Translations under genes and position numbers: made by a program | In this document: in pieces, positions 1 to 9,120 of the stretch | How positions within the stretch are numbered: position 1 is the stretch's first letter | How the letters are laid out: every line of letters starts with the position of its first letter | The notes under the pieces: generated by a model | Seen by the model: the letters and a program-made list of their open reading frames with translations, nothing else | Database searches by the model: none | Told to the model about the DNA's origin: nothing | Source of the DNA: Isohypsibius dastychi | Taxonomy: Eukaryota > Tardigrada > Eutardigrada > Parachela > Isohypsibiidae | Length of the DNA: 12,820 nt | Reading direction: 5' to 3' | Assembly (NCBI GenBank): GCA_034696485.1 | Contig: JAQIWT010001050.1 | Span: 1-12,820, forward strand

Positions 1-155
1 CTGATACAGTGCAGTGTGCAGTCGCACCATGTGGAAACGGAATCGAACGAACCCAGTGCGAACCCAGTAGATCTACAGGAAAACAATTTCCATCATACCT
101 GCTGTTTCGACTTCCTCCGTTTCCGAATCCATCTCTGTTATCAATTACCCTCATC

Positions 156-2488
156 ATGGGGAAACGTGGACCACGCTCGAAGGTGACATCGGAAGCCATC
201 GCCAGAATCAAGCAGATGTATTCCGATGGCAGCACGCATAATGCCATTTCCAAAGAAATGGGCATTTCTGAAACGAATATTCGGCGCATCCTCAAGTTAC
301 ACGGTACTCCTAAGCGCAGTCGCAAACTGGCCACTCTGCTGACCCCGGCGGAGGAAACTGGACTCGTCAACTTCCTCAACAGTCTGGGCTTTTTCCCTGG
401 CAGATATCGACAACTTCGCGAACTTATGGAACATTATGCTGGACAACAAAGTAAGTTTCGAGCTCAAATTTATTCGACCTTTACGAATTTTTGTCAGTTA
501 TCCGGTTTGTTGTGGTTTTTACGCTGGACTTCCGGTTGCAGATATGCGGTGTTCTTTCACTTATTCTTGGCGTGATGGTTTCGTTCGTCGTCATCGTTCG
601 CAACTTCCCCATCATATTGTTAAATTATTGAGCCCGAAAATTCAGCGGTCCGATGATTTGGATGCGGATTTGGATGGGTTTGGAAATCAGCTGGCGCATC
701 AGATGCATGCAAATTCGGATCTGCCACTTGATGCGAATGGAGTTCCGATTTACGAGGCTGGATTATTCCCACATGCAGATCCAACGAAGGAACCGAGTGT
801 TTGGAGGCAGAAGCCAAAAATGTCTGCTGCGGAAAGATCTGTGAGGGAATCGACCAAAGCGTTTATGAAAGCTGGACTTACGAGGGAAGAAGCCCAAGAA
901 TTGCTGCGAAAGCTTAAAGTTCCTGGTGAGTTATTTTCTTCAAGCTCAAAATATAAATTCGAAAATAAGTATCTTTAATAAACAATAATAATCTTTAACA
1001 TAAATATTTTAATTGTTCACACTTTTTTTCTTATGGGGTTGACTTGTTTGTTTCGGGGTAAGAACTTACGAAGTACAGACGTTTGCTATCGGGAATGTGG
1101 ACTTATGCTTTAATATTTGCAGTTTCTCTTACTGGGAAATGGCTTCGTTAGATAGTAATCGTTAGATTCAAATGGTTTTGTTATCCTTTTCTCGTGCTGT
1201 TTCGAATTTCAAACGTGAGTTTTGGTAGAGCGGAATTTTCGTAATCACCAGTTACAGTACAATGTCTTTATCGCAGCCACTTCACAACACATAGAAAAAA
1301 CAGGATTGTAGTGTCTTCCATGCACCAGCCTTGAAGTGACTTTCAACAAGCATATCCACGTATCCATTTCTACCAAGACAAGACCAGAGAAGGCTGTTTT
1401 AAATATCACGGGTTGTTTTCTGTTTCAAGAAAAAATTAGATAAAATGGTTTTCGAAGTTCGGAGTGGTGAAGTGTTTTTGAAAGGAAATTTTCATGAAAT
1501 TATGACGAAGCGGAAGTGGGAAAATAGGGACGCAGAGAGAGTTTAGCTTTCTTAACTGTAATAGTATTCCTGATCTAGACTTAATTCTTTATCAAAGAAT
1601 GCGCTCTTTAGTTGATCGTATCTTTTTTTGCTGTTCCAGAAAACCTCCTTGCTCCAAAGCCACCTGATGTCGTAGCTGCTGCTCTGACGGATGCTATGGG
1701 TGAAGGGAGTAGTGGACCGGAAGGTTCCGTCAGTACGACAAAAGCTCGGGGCCCGAAAAAAATAGCCATGAAGAAAACACCGGTTCAGATTGAATTACTA
1801 GGTATTTTGCTATTTTGTTCGCGATTTCTGGTGAGGAGGATGACGTTTGACATGGGAGTATGTTTCTGTTTTGTATAGAAAAAGCCTTCTCCAAAAGTCA
1901 AACTTGTGGCGATAAGCGCGCCAAAAAGTTGGCGAGACTTCTCGGCTTGAGTCCGGCGCAGATTATTTATTGGTAAGAGTACAGAAGCAGTTCTGGGTTT
2001 TGTTCGAAGAAGGTTTAGAATTGTTGAAAATTTGTTGAATTCGGTCAGTTGGAGTGATTTCGATAATCTGAGTTCGAAAAATGCTTGCTGTTTCGCCGGG
2101 TTTCTGTGTGGTTATTGTACATGAGTCTATATTGGTTCCGTAAATTAAATGGAATTGGTGATGAAAAATGGACACTGAAATTTTTCGTCGGCTTTACTTT
2201 CGTTGGCTTTACTTATATGGTTTGTCTAATAGCGATATTTTTTTCATTATTTTCAGGTTCCACAATACTGCGCGTTTCAAGAGAAAAAAGATGACTGTGC
2301 CGTTTTACGAAAGCGTTCAGGAGGAACCGGAAACATCGGACGGAGGCGGCGATGTAAACGACGTCGTAGAAACCGAGGGTGAGCCTGATAGCTCAGGTGA
2401 AATCCAGCCGGAAGGTGATCATGAGATACAGGAGCAGCCGGATGGCGAAGGTCATCTTGTTTATCAAGAAATGGAGCAAACTGACTAA
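156..2488 (+). CDS. Homeodomain protein with N-terminal transposase-type (psq/CENP-B-like) DNA-binding region, 5 exons
   Basis: Exons read as 156-450, 542-925, 1640-1801, 1879-1972 and 2257-2488; phases close to 388 residues plus stop. The ATG at 156 has A at -3 and G at +4 and is the only ATG before the first domain. Residues 8-50 form a helix-turn-helix (AISKEMGISETNIRRILK) like psq/Tc1-type transposase heads. Residues 61-125 resemble a CENP-B/Tigger DNA-binding unit (LTPAEE, then SWRDGFVRRH across the exon 1-2 join). Residues 265-324 are a 60-residue homeodomain without insertion: L16, F20, L40, I45, W48, F49 and N51 sit at canonical spacing, but positions 5 and 53 are Ala instead of Arg. 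The W48 codon is split by intron 4. Residues 325-388 are Glu/Asp-rich. The likely role is a nuclear DNA-binding regulator; no DDE catalytic domain is visible. The third donor (GTATTT) is weak, but homeodomain continuity supports it. Confidence 0.8.
977..982 (+). promoter_or_regulatory. AATAAA polyadenylation-type signal in intron 2 of the homeodomain gene
   Basis: Reading exon 2 through its donor at 926 gives 17 further codons and a TAA at 976-978. An AATAAA overlaps this stop. A T-rich and GT-rich stretch follows at about 1010-1060. This arrangement could end a short transcript lacking the homeodomain, but no transcript evidence is available. Confidence 0.35.
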
Positions 2489-2914
2489 CTTCTTCCATTC
2501 ACTTTTGTTCTGTGCTGTTCGTTTGAGAAAATCAGTGTTTGATTCTGTTCATAACAATCTTTTTCTGTACAAGTAGTTCACCTCGGAATTATATTGCGTT
2601 TTTGATTTAGTTGATCTTGTTGACGTTGACCGTCTTCGGATCTGGGTAATTGTTAGTGCATCTATATTTGAAAGGTGACGTGATATCAAGAATGGCACTA
2701 GGGACTTGCTTACGTTGCGAATGATTGTGAATTCATGATTGAGGCTCTTCAGGGAATAGATGAAGAAATGTATTCCTTGAATTGTGTTCTTGTTTTTTGG
2801 TTGAATGATTAATAACGTTTGATTTTCATCAACATTCAACTGGAAACACCACAGATCCTGCGTCAGCAACTATTATTCTTGTTCTGGAGTTCGGAGCCGT
2901 ATGGATAGGTGTCT
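2489..2914. other. Convergent intergenic spacer (homeodomain gene / receptor A)
   Basis: This stretch separates the stops of two convergent genes and probably holds both 3' untranslated regions. A minus-strand open frame at 2549-2869 shows no recognisable motif, signal peptide or membrane segment, so I do not call it a gene. I see no canonical AATAAA on either strand inside the spacer. The nearest plus-strand AATAAA is at 2994-2999, inside the last exon of receptor A. Confidence 0.5.
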
Positions 2915-4260
2915 TTACATTTCCAAGTCATCGATCGGCCGGACATTACTTGGTCGGTTTTTGGTTTTGAGCGGTTGGGAGGCGCAGGTTGTGAATAAAG
3001 GTTGATTGTGGGTCTTCTCGAAAAGTTGTTTCCAAAGATGAACTGCGCCGTTGCGGTAATCGACATTCATGATGAAATAGATGAACTGTAGGGAGAAACA
3101 TGATTGTGCAATGTGCATACAATTTCGGTAGTTATCTCTTGCGGACCACGAGGTCAAAATGGAGAGAGTTAAGGCGGACGGATACTGTGAATGTAAATTG
3201 ATTCACTGAATTTCCTTTCAAAAGCTGGTTTTTCGAACAGCTTCTAATGCAGGCTACATTTTAACAATTTTTTCTGGCTTTGGTGATTTCATTGGCAATC
3301 ATCGTTTGATAAAAAGTCTACCTTACTCGCATCAACCACAAACCTGCACTTTGTAAACGGTTTCACAGTATTTACCGGGTTTGCTCCATATCCGCACAGA
3401 GCGAGTGTCCGAAGCCACAGAAAAATGGAGCCATTGGCCACGACAGCGGGCAAGTAGGTGACAATGACCGGAGTTGGAAAGTAGCAGATACAGTACCACA
3501 CCGACGACACAAACAGCATCCTGGTCACTCGAATTCGGTTGGCCACGGTTTTCTGTTTCTGGCTATTCTGCCCAGTGTAAACCCTCGTCAGACCACGAAT
3601 TCGCATTTTGGTCAGCACGAAAATGTAAATGGCCACTATCAAGATGAGTGGGACGTAATACATGATGGAAGCGAGGGTCGCAAAATAGCTGCCAGGTCCG
3701 ACTTTGGTCACCGAACACGCACCAATCGGCAATGTTCCAAAATCGCCACCGAAACCGAAATATATTGGCAATATCATCCCAAGTCCAAATATCCAGCTTA
3801 TTAGGATCATGAACAGAATGACGCCGTTTGAGCTCCAGAATGCGTAATTATGAGGAAAAACCAGTGCGACCAGTCGATTGACGGCCAGACAACACGAAGA
3901 CCAGTTGCCAGCAAAAATACTGGTGGCGTAGAACAGCTGGACAACGCGACAGTCTATGGTCGATTCAATGCCAGTTTGAACCAAATAAACTTTGATGATG
4001 CTAGTGGGGGCAAAAACCGCGCATATGAAAAGCTCGATTATTATGAGGTGGGTGATCAGAATCCCGGATCCGGCACGGAGATGTTTTTGGGTCAAAATGG
4101 TGACTAGGAGAAATATGAAAGACAGGGAGGCTATTGTGGAAATAACCGATGTCACCGCGACCCAGATAGTCAGTTGGATATATGACAACTCAGAAGCTGA
4201 CGAAGTGGAATTGAACGTAGAATTCGGAAAATCAAGCTTTTTGTTGAACAAGGCAGTCAT
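2915..4260 (-). CDS. Receptor A: atypical rhodopsin-like GPCR, 2 exons
   Basis: Exons are 4260-3376 (295 codons) and 3085-2915 (56 residues plus stop), with a 290 bp phase-0 intron (GTAAAT...ACAG) just after NP of NPFIY; total 351 residues. It should be a plasma-membrane receptor; the ligand is unknown. Seven hydrophobic segments lie near 31-56, 67-90, 104-128, 145-167, 193-217, 246-270 and 278-300. N-glycosylation sites are at N13 and N17, and the expected disulphide pair is C104 and C182. Odd points are NRL (128-130) instead of DRY, Glu76 at the Asp2.50 position, and WYCICYFP in TM6. The ATG at 4260 was chosen because exon 1 is then exactly the length of receptor C's exon 1. In-frame ATG 4314 and a non-ATG extension to 4338 exist upstream. 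By hand count exon 1 is about 69% identical to receptor C. Confidence 0.88.
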
Positions 4261-5119
4261 GATTTCAAATCCTTGGAATGGAGTCCACGGAATGATCACT
4301 GGCAGATTTTCCATTTGAACGTCGAGATCGAGTGTCACGCTACTTATCTGCTTTTATTGGAATCAATTAGGCCGAAAATATATTCTTTTTCAATTATGAG
4401 GCCACATGTGCAGCATGTGTTAGATCAGGAAATAGACATCATTACCCAGAAATGCCAAGTAAGCGCACAGTACAGGTAATCCACGCTAACTACGTTATCA
4501 GCCGTAGTTTAACAAGCAATTTGCCATCGGCATTGGTTAATGCGTAGCCTGCACGCTTATGGGTATTTGCTAGTACGTGGCCCGTGGGGCATCATACGGT
4601 TTGTCGTTGGCCAAGGGTCAGGTATCTTTACAAGTAATTTCATTTATTTTCTGCTAAAAACTATATTTCACACACATTTTTGAGCATATCTTTCGAAATC
4701 TTCTGTAGCGGGACGGAAACAGTTAGATCCGTTGGGTTAACAGTTTTCCGGATTACGAGAATTACGCTCTATAATTACGTTGACTGATTTCAGGAACGGA
4801 TGATCACGTGAGTGCAGTTTTCTTCCTCGCTTAAATTGATGTGATACATATACACGTTGTCATTCTGGGCTTCCCCGATTTGGGGGGGGGGGGGGGGATT
4901 GGTTATTGTTCTGATGAAGCTGGTGAGTAGCTCAATGAAAGAAGCGATGAAAACTTATTTCTAACAATGATTTGATCAAGTTCCCAACTACCAACTCTTC
5001 GAAGAGCGACTGAAAGCCATAGATTCCGGAGACTTCCTGGTGGTCATAATTCACGTTCTCTGGCTTGAAATCTGGCCTTGCATTTAGACTTCATTCTAAA
5101 TCACGTACGTCAAGAAGCG
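4261..5119. other. Intergenic region upstream of receptor A
   Basis: It lies between the start of receptor A and the stop of the aminergic receptor, both on the minus strand, so it should hold A's promoter and 5' leader and the other gene's 3' untranslated region. A short inverted repeat (AACTACG, 8 nt loop, CGTAGTT) sits at about 4488-4510, and a G16 tract at 4882-4897. On the minus strand AATAAG occurs about 160 nt past the aminergic stop. I see no convincing coding exon. Confidence 0.5.
4882..4897 (+). repeat. Homopolymer G tract (16 G)
   Basis: An uninterrupted run of 16 G on the plus strand, which reads as C16 downstream of the aminergic receptor gene. Tracts this long are prone to slippage and to sequencing or assembly length errors. 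Confidence 0.95.
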
Positions 5120-6540
5120 CTAGTTGGACAAGGGTTTTTGTCTGTTCATGGTTGAGACGACTGTCGCTTTGGCGATGCGTCTTTCTCTCCTTCCACACAG
5201 TTCGTGACAAGCCTTGCGGAAGTCCAGAGATGTTGCGATGTACAAATACGGGTTGACCGTACTGTTCAGATAACCTACGAAACAGAAGTTCTTCTGTCAT
5301 TGACATATGTGTTTGGTTCTTCTGCTTTCTTACACATCCAATAGGCGATGGTGGCCAATGTTTCTGGCAGAATACTCGGATAATGAGGTGCAATGGTGAA
5401 GTAAAACAGCCAGGGAGCCCAGCAAAGTAGAGCACAAGCTGTGATAACCAGCAATGTCATCAATGGTTTCCGATCTCGGATGGCTTTTTCCTTAGCCATT
5501 TCATCTTGAGGGCCTACAGGAAAGAGCTATGTCAAATGTCTTGAAAAGCCCTTTTTAAAGAACTAGAAAACGTTCTCGTTGATTACATTATAACTAGAAA
5601 ACATTCTCGGTATTCTGTGTTATCGACAATCCGTCTCCAGTCCTTGAATAGACTATCCTAATTAACAGCAGCAGGTTGACAGCACACGTGTTTTCGGACA
5701 GCTATTTCAAACTCCTACACTTATACAGTATATCGTTATCGGACTAGATCCCCCCCCCCCCCTCCCCCCTACTCCGTGCTGCACAGTACTAAATTTGTTA
5801 CAAGGATGTCACCTGTTGTTCCGACGTTGGTCACGTTAGTTTTCATCCGCCTGCGCATCGTGAAGAAAATGGAAATGTTGAAGGCCACCATGACGCCAAG
5901 CGGGATGTAATATCCCAGAACTTTGATCGCTATAGCGAAGCGTTGATTTTTCACCAGATCCCAAAAGCAATCAAACTCCCCGTACTCGTTGACAACTCGA
6001 TCATACACGAAGCCAGGAGCCCATGCAATGTGCATCCACAACCAAGTAGTCAAGATAACGAGGACGCTGATTTTTGGGCTGTGATGGTTCTTATACGATA
6101 CAGGGTAAGTAATTGACCACCTAGGGCACAGAAGTTCATCGGTATATTCAGTTTTCATTTTCAAGTCGTTGATCATACCATCTGTCAATGCTGACAGCGG
6201 CCAGAGTGATGGCCGACTCAAAAGTCATCCCCCAATCGAAGTACATCCAGAATGTGCAGAACGGCAGTCCAGAAGGCCATAGATTACCGTACATGTTGTA
6301 TATAATGAGACCAGGCATTGCGATGGTTCCGACCAAAAAATCAGTCAAAGTCAGGTTGAAGATGTAGTAATTGAATGGCGTCCGTAAACGACGAACACAA
6401 ATGAAGACAATCAAAACCAGTCCGTTGCCGAAGACCGTCAGTGCCATGATGACTATCAGGATAAAGAGGAATCATCCAGACCCCGTGACTTCGGGTGAAT
6501 GGACATCGGTTGTGTTGGTAGCGTTCGTGGTGAAGTTCAT
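5120..6540 (-). CDS. Aminergic (muscarinic-like) GPCR, 4 exons, with in-frame TGA at codon 23
   Basis: Exons are 6540-6179, 6120-5813, 5513-5334 and 5274-5120. Introns of 58, 299 and 59 bp are all GT-AG, and phases close to 334 codons plus TAG. Class A amine-receptor hallmarks are complete: GN 38-39, D67 (2.50), C95 (3.25), D102 (3.32, amine-binding), DRW 119-121, CWAP 254-257, and a TM7 run YWMCYLNSTVNPYLY with W7.40 and Y7.43. The TM7 and TM4-5 regions look muscarinic-like; the amine ligand cannot be fixed. The third intracellular loop is short, about 35 residues. The N-terminus has three glycosylation sites (N2, N6, N9), then TGA at 6472-6474 where TM1 begins. Met32 at 6447 has a strong start context but would lose the N-terminus and about eight TM1 residues. 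This may be a new pseudogene, an allele, a sequencing error or a downstream start. Confidence 0.82.
5750..5769 (+). repeat. C-rich homopolymer tract in aminergic receptor intron 2
   Basis: Thirteen C, one T, then six C on the plus strand. In the minus-strand transcript this is a G-run about 40-60 nt downstream of the intron 2 donor, a place where G-runs can act on splicing. It may also be a length-error hotspot. Confidence 0.93.
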
Positions 6541-8068
6541 TTTCAGGCCTTGCAACCAGCCATGAACTGTTATGACATCACTTCAATGCACGAAATATGA
6601 GTAGGGATTTCAAGAACAAAAGTCAGGTACCCGATGAATCAACATTGCTTCTTCAAAATATTTATTTTTTCAATCAACTGCAAAGTTTGTTCCGGAAAGC
6701 GGAATTGATAAAGTGGATCGGGCCACATATCGGGGTAGGCTCTATACAATACAGTATTGATCTGCCCTAATTTAATTCAATGAAAACAAGTCCGATTTCA
6801 AGGTGAGGCTGGTAGAAAGTTGAAAGATCACACGCTCATCGCCACAATTTCCCAATTCCAACAATTTCCGGGGAAATTATGCTAATTCCAAGAGCGTTAT
6901 GCCGATTGATTTGGTATCCCCAGACCAGCATACTTCAATCGACCATCGAAGTGTTGATGTACTCGCTGAGAAAACATGCTCACAGTTCGTGTCAAAGATT
7001 GTGCAACAACATCATCCCGACCACATAATTTCATCGCCTGGTTGAAATAGGATCACCCGACTGACTGAATAGCACAAAACATCAGGAAGACCTTCGATCA
7101 GTAAATCGATCCGTGCCTGTTTGTTGTGTGCAGCAGATTACCATCGTACTTTGTTCTTCAAACATTCGATTCAATTGACGCCAAACGAGTAAAATCAAGC
7201 ATATTAGTGGTCCTATTTCGGTCGCGTCGGCAGAAAGTCATTCACTTTTTCGTTGAGGCATGCAGGTAATGAGAAGCGAGAGTTCCATTCCATACGGTAG
7301 ACAGTGATTGCCCGATGCGGACTGAGGACTGAGGATCTCAAACAAGTAATCTGCACACTCGTCAGTGTACACTGTACAGTATGTAATGTATTCATTGAGT
7401 TTTCGGGTTTGACCAAAGTGCCTACGAAATGCAGGTGCTAGTAGATGCTCGCTCTATGTTACCGTGCAGAAACATGTGTCGAAAATTTTATTTTATTGGC
7501 GCAATCGGACCATTAAATACAGTACTCCATTGGCCACGACCCTGTTGATCCCAGCCCTCCTGTTGCAAGTCTGAAGTTACGCTGAACACGCCTAGTGCAA
7601 CCACCACAGTCGCACGCCCAAATATGTACAGAATTCCCAGAAATTCTCTGGAAAACTAAGCTTTGACCCACTACTAAACAAATGGGGATGGGGCTTCGAT
7701 TTCCAGAGAATTTTCGGGATTCTGTACCATCTTATGGTGTCGTCATCGAGATCAAATGCGGATAATACCGTCATCATTGATACTCAATGCCGACAGCCCA
7801 AAAATCCCACATTGTTGTGTATCTCTTTAATGTTCTATAAGTCTTCAAACAAACACTTCCACCTCAGCTGTGGTTTAAAACTGAAAGATTTTTTGTATTT
7901 TATGCATGAATAGAGATCGTTTCACTTAATTTTACTCAAATGAAAAAAATGGACCACCTGTCAGAGTGGCTTTCATTCTAGCCTGCATAGTTTCTTGGGC
8001 CGAAAATTTTCATTGACAAATTTCGGTGAATAACCGATTCACTGATTTCCAGTCCGAAGTCCGATATG
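6541..8068. other. Intergenic region upstream of the aminergic receptor, downstream of receptor B
   Basis: About 1.5 kb without a recognised gene. The end near 6541 should carry the aminergic promoter; a six-codon upstream ORF (minus, 6563-6543) precedes the ATG at 6540. A plus-strand open stretch at 6824-7045, with an internal ATG at 6899 giving 48 residues, has no recognised motif. The main structure is the inverted repeat at 7611-7743, described separately. Confidence 0.5.
7611..7743. repeat. Imperfect inverted repeat / hairpin (pre-miRNA-like or MITE-like)
   Basis: Two arms of roughly 50 nt pair across a loop of about 30-45 nt. Perfect blocks include GTACAGAAT (7626-7634) with ATTCTGTAC (7719-7727), and a 14 bp block at 7641-7654 with 7700-7713, separated by a small 6/5 nt internal mismatch. 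Weaker pairing continues outwards. No clear target-site duplication was recognised, so a small mobile element and a structured RNA both remain possible. Confidence 0.6.
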
Positions 8069-9120
8069 TCACATCCCAACCGACATGTCGTGAATTCTGG
8101 CTTCTCGGCGTCTGAACAAACACTTCCTGGCAGCCATTCTGTAATCCACGTTCATGATAAAGTAGATGAGCTATGAAACACCAAATAGCGTCAACAATAA
8201 CTCCCGAAAATACACAAATTAAATCTCACCGGATTCCCACAATAACCGCAAAGGGCAAGCGTTCTGAACCACAAAAATGCAATCCCTTTATTCTGGACGG
8301 TGATCTCGGTAAAGTAGGCTAATATAATCGGCGCGGGGAAGTAGCACAAACAGTACCAAATCGACGAGACAAATAGCATTTTCGTTACACGGATTCGACG
8401 TTCCAAAGTCCGATGTTTCTGCACCGATTCCTTCTGGCCAGAGTCAACACTTTTTTTCCTTGCCACCCTGATACTCAAGAGCGTGAAAATGTAGACAGCA
8501 ACCAGCATACCTAACGGGACGTAGTACATGAATGACGTAATCGCTTGGAATAACATACCAGGGCCGACGCGGTTGACCCCACACCCCCCAATAGGTAATG
8601 GACCGAAAGAACCTCCAATCTCGAAAACTAATGGGAGGTTCATCGCAAATCCAAACAGCCAGCTCAAAACTACCATGACAGTTAGAGCGGTTTTCGAGGT
8701 CCATGCTGCGTAGCTGTACGGGAACACCAGTGCCACAAACCGATTGAATGCCAAAAAGACCAATGACCAGTTTCCAGCAAAGATGGTCACCGCATAAAAA
8801 AGGTGGGTGATGTTGCAGTCCAGAGTTGGTTTCGTACCAGATTGGGCAATGTAAACCACTGCAATGTTGATGGGCGAGTGAATGGCGCACATTGTGAGTT
8901 CGATGAGTGTTAAGTGGATGATGAGAATTCCAGAACCGGTTCGAAGGCTCTTTTGAGAGTACATTGTTATGAGGAGGGTGATCATAAGAAATGTCCCCAA
9001 CAAGCTGACGGTCAGTGTAGTTCCAGTCCAGGAATAGATTTGGAAAATGGTAAATTTTGCCACTAGAGGGGTAGTGTGGTTCGTGGTTGAGTTCGTCGCG
9101 AGAAAGGTCGAGTTGGCCAT
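8069..9120 (-). CDS. Receptor B: atypical rhodopsin-like GPCR, 2 exons
   Basis: Exons are 9120-8230 (297 codons) and 8170-8069 (33 residues plus stop), with a 59 bp phase-0 intron after NP, at the same place as in receptors A and C; total 330 residues. The ATG at 9120 has A at -3 and G at +4; the frame continues upstream only with non-ATG codons. N-glycosylation sites are N3, N10 and N14, and the disulphide pair is probably C102 and C180. It has NRF (126-128) instead of DRY, Glu74 at the Asp2.50 position, WYCLCYFP in TM6 and NPLIY in TM7. The linker between TM5 and TM6 is basic (ARKKSV, then QKHR). It is more diverged from A and C than they are from each other, and its cytoplasmic tail is the shortest of the three. 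The ligand is unknown. Confidence 0.88.

Noticed and set aside
9-155. N-terminal extension of the first gene upstream of the ATG at 156
   Set aside because: The open frame there begins with GTG, not ATG, and the segment has no domain character; it is better read as 5' untranslated sequence.
2549-2869. Minus-strand open frame of 106 codons
   Set aside because: It lies in the probable 3' untranslated region of receptor A, has no recognisable domain and no support from splice or start context.
3850-4318. Plus-strand open frames antisense to receptor A
   Set aside because: They are shadows of the conserved GPCR reading frame on the other strand; similar shadows occur opposite receptors B and C.
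4783-4803. Motif TTTCAG followed by AACGGATG, repeated near 11752
   Set aside because: The shared block is only about 14 bases and its gene context differs between the two places, so it is probably chance.
6824-7045. Plus-strand open stretch, 74 codons with an ATG at 6899
   Set aside because: No motif, signal peptide or domain was recognised and flanking splice sites are poor; length is compatible with chance.
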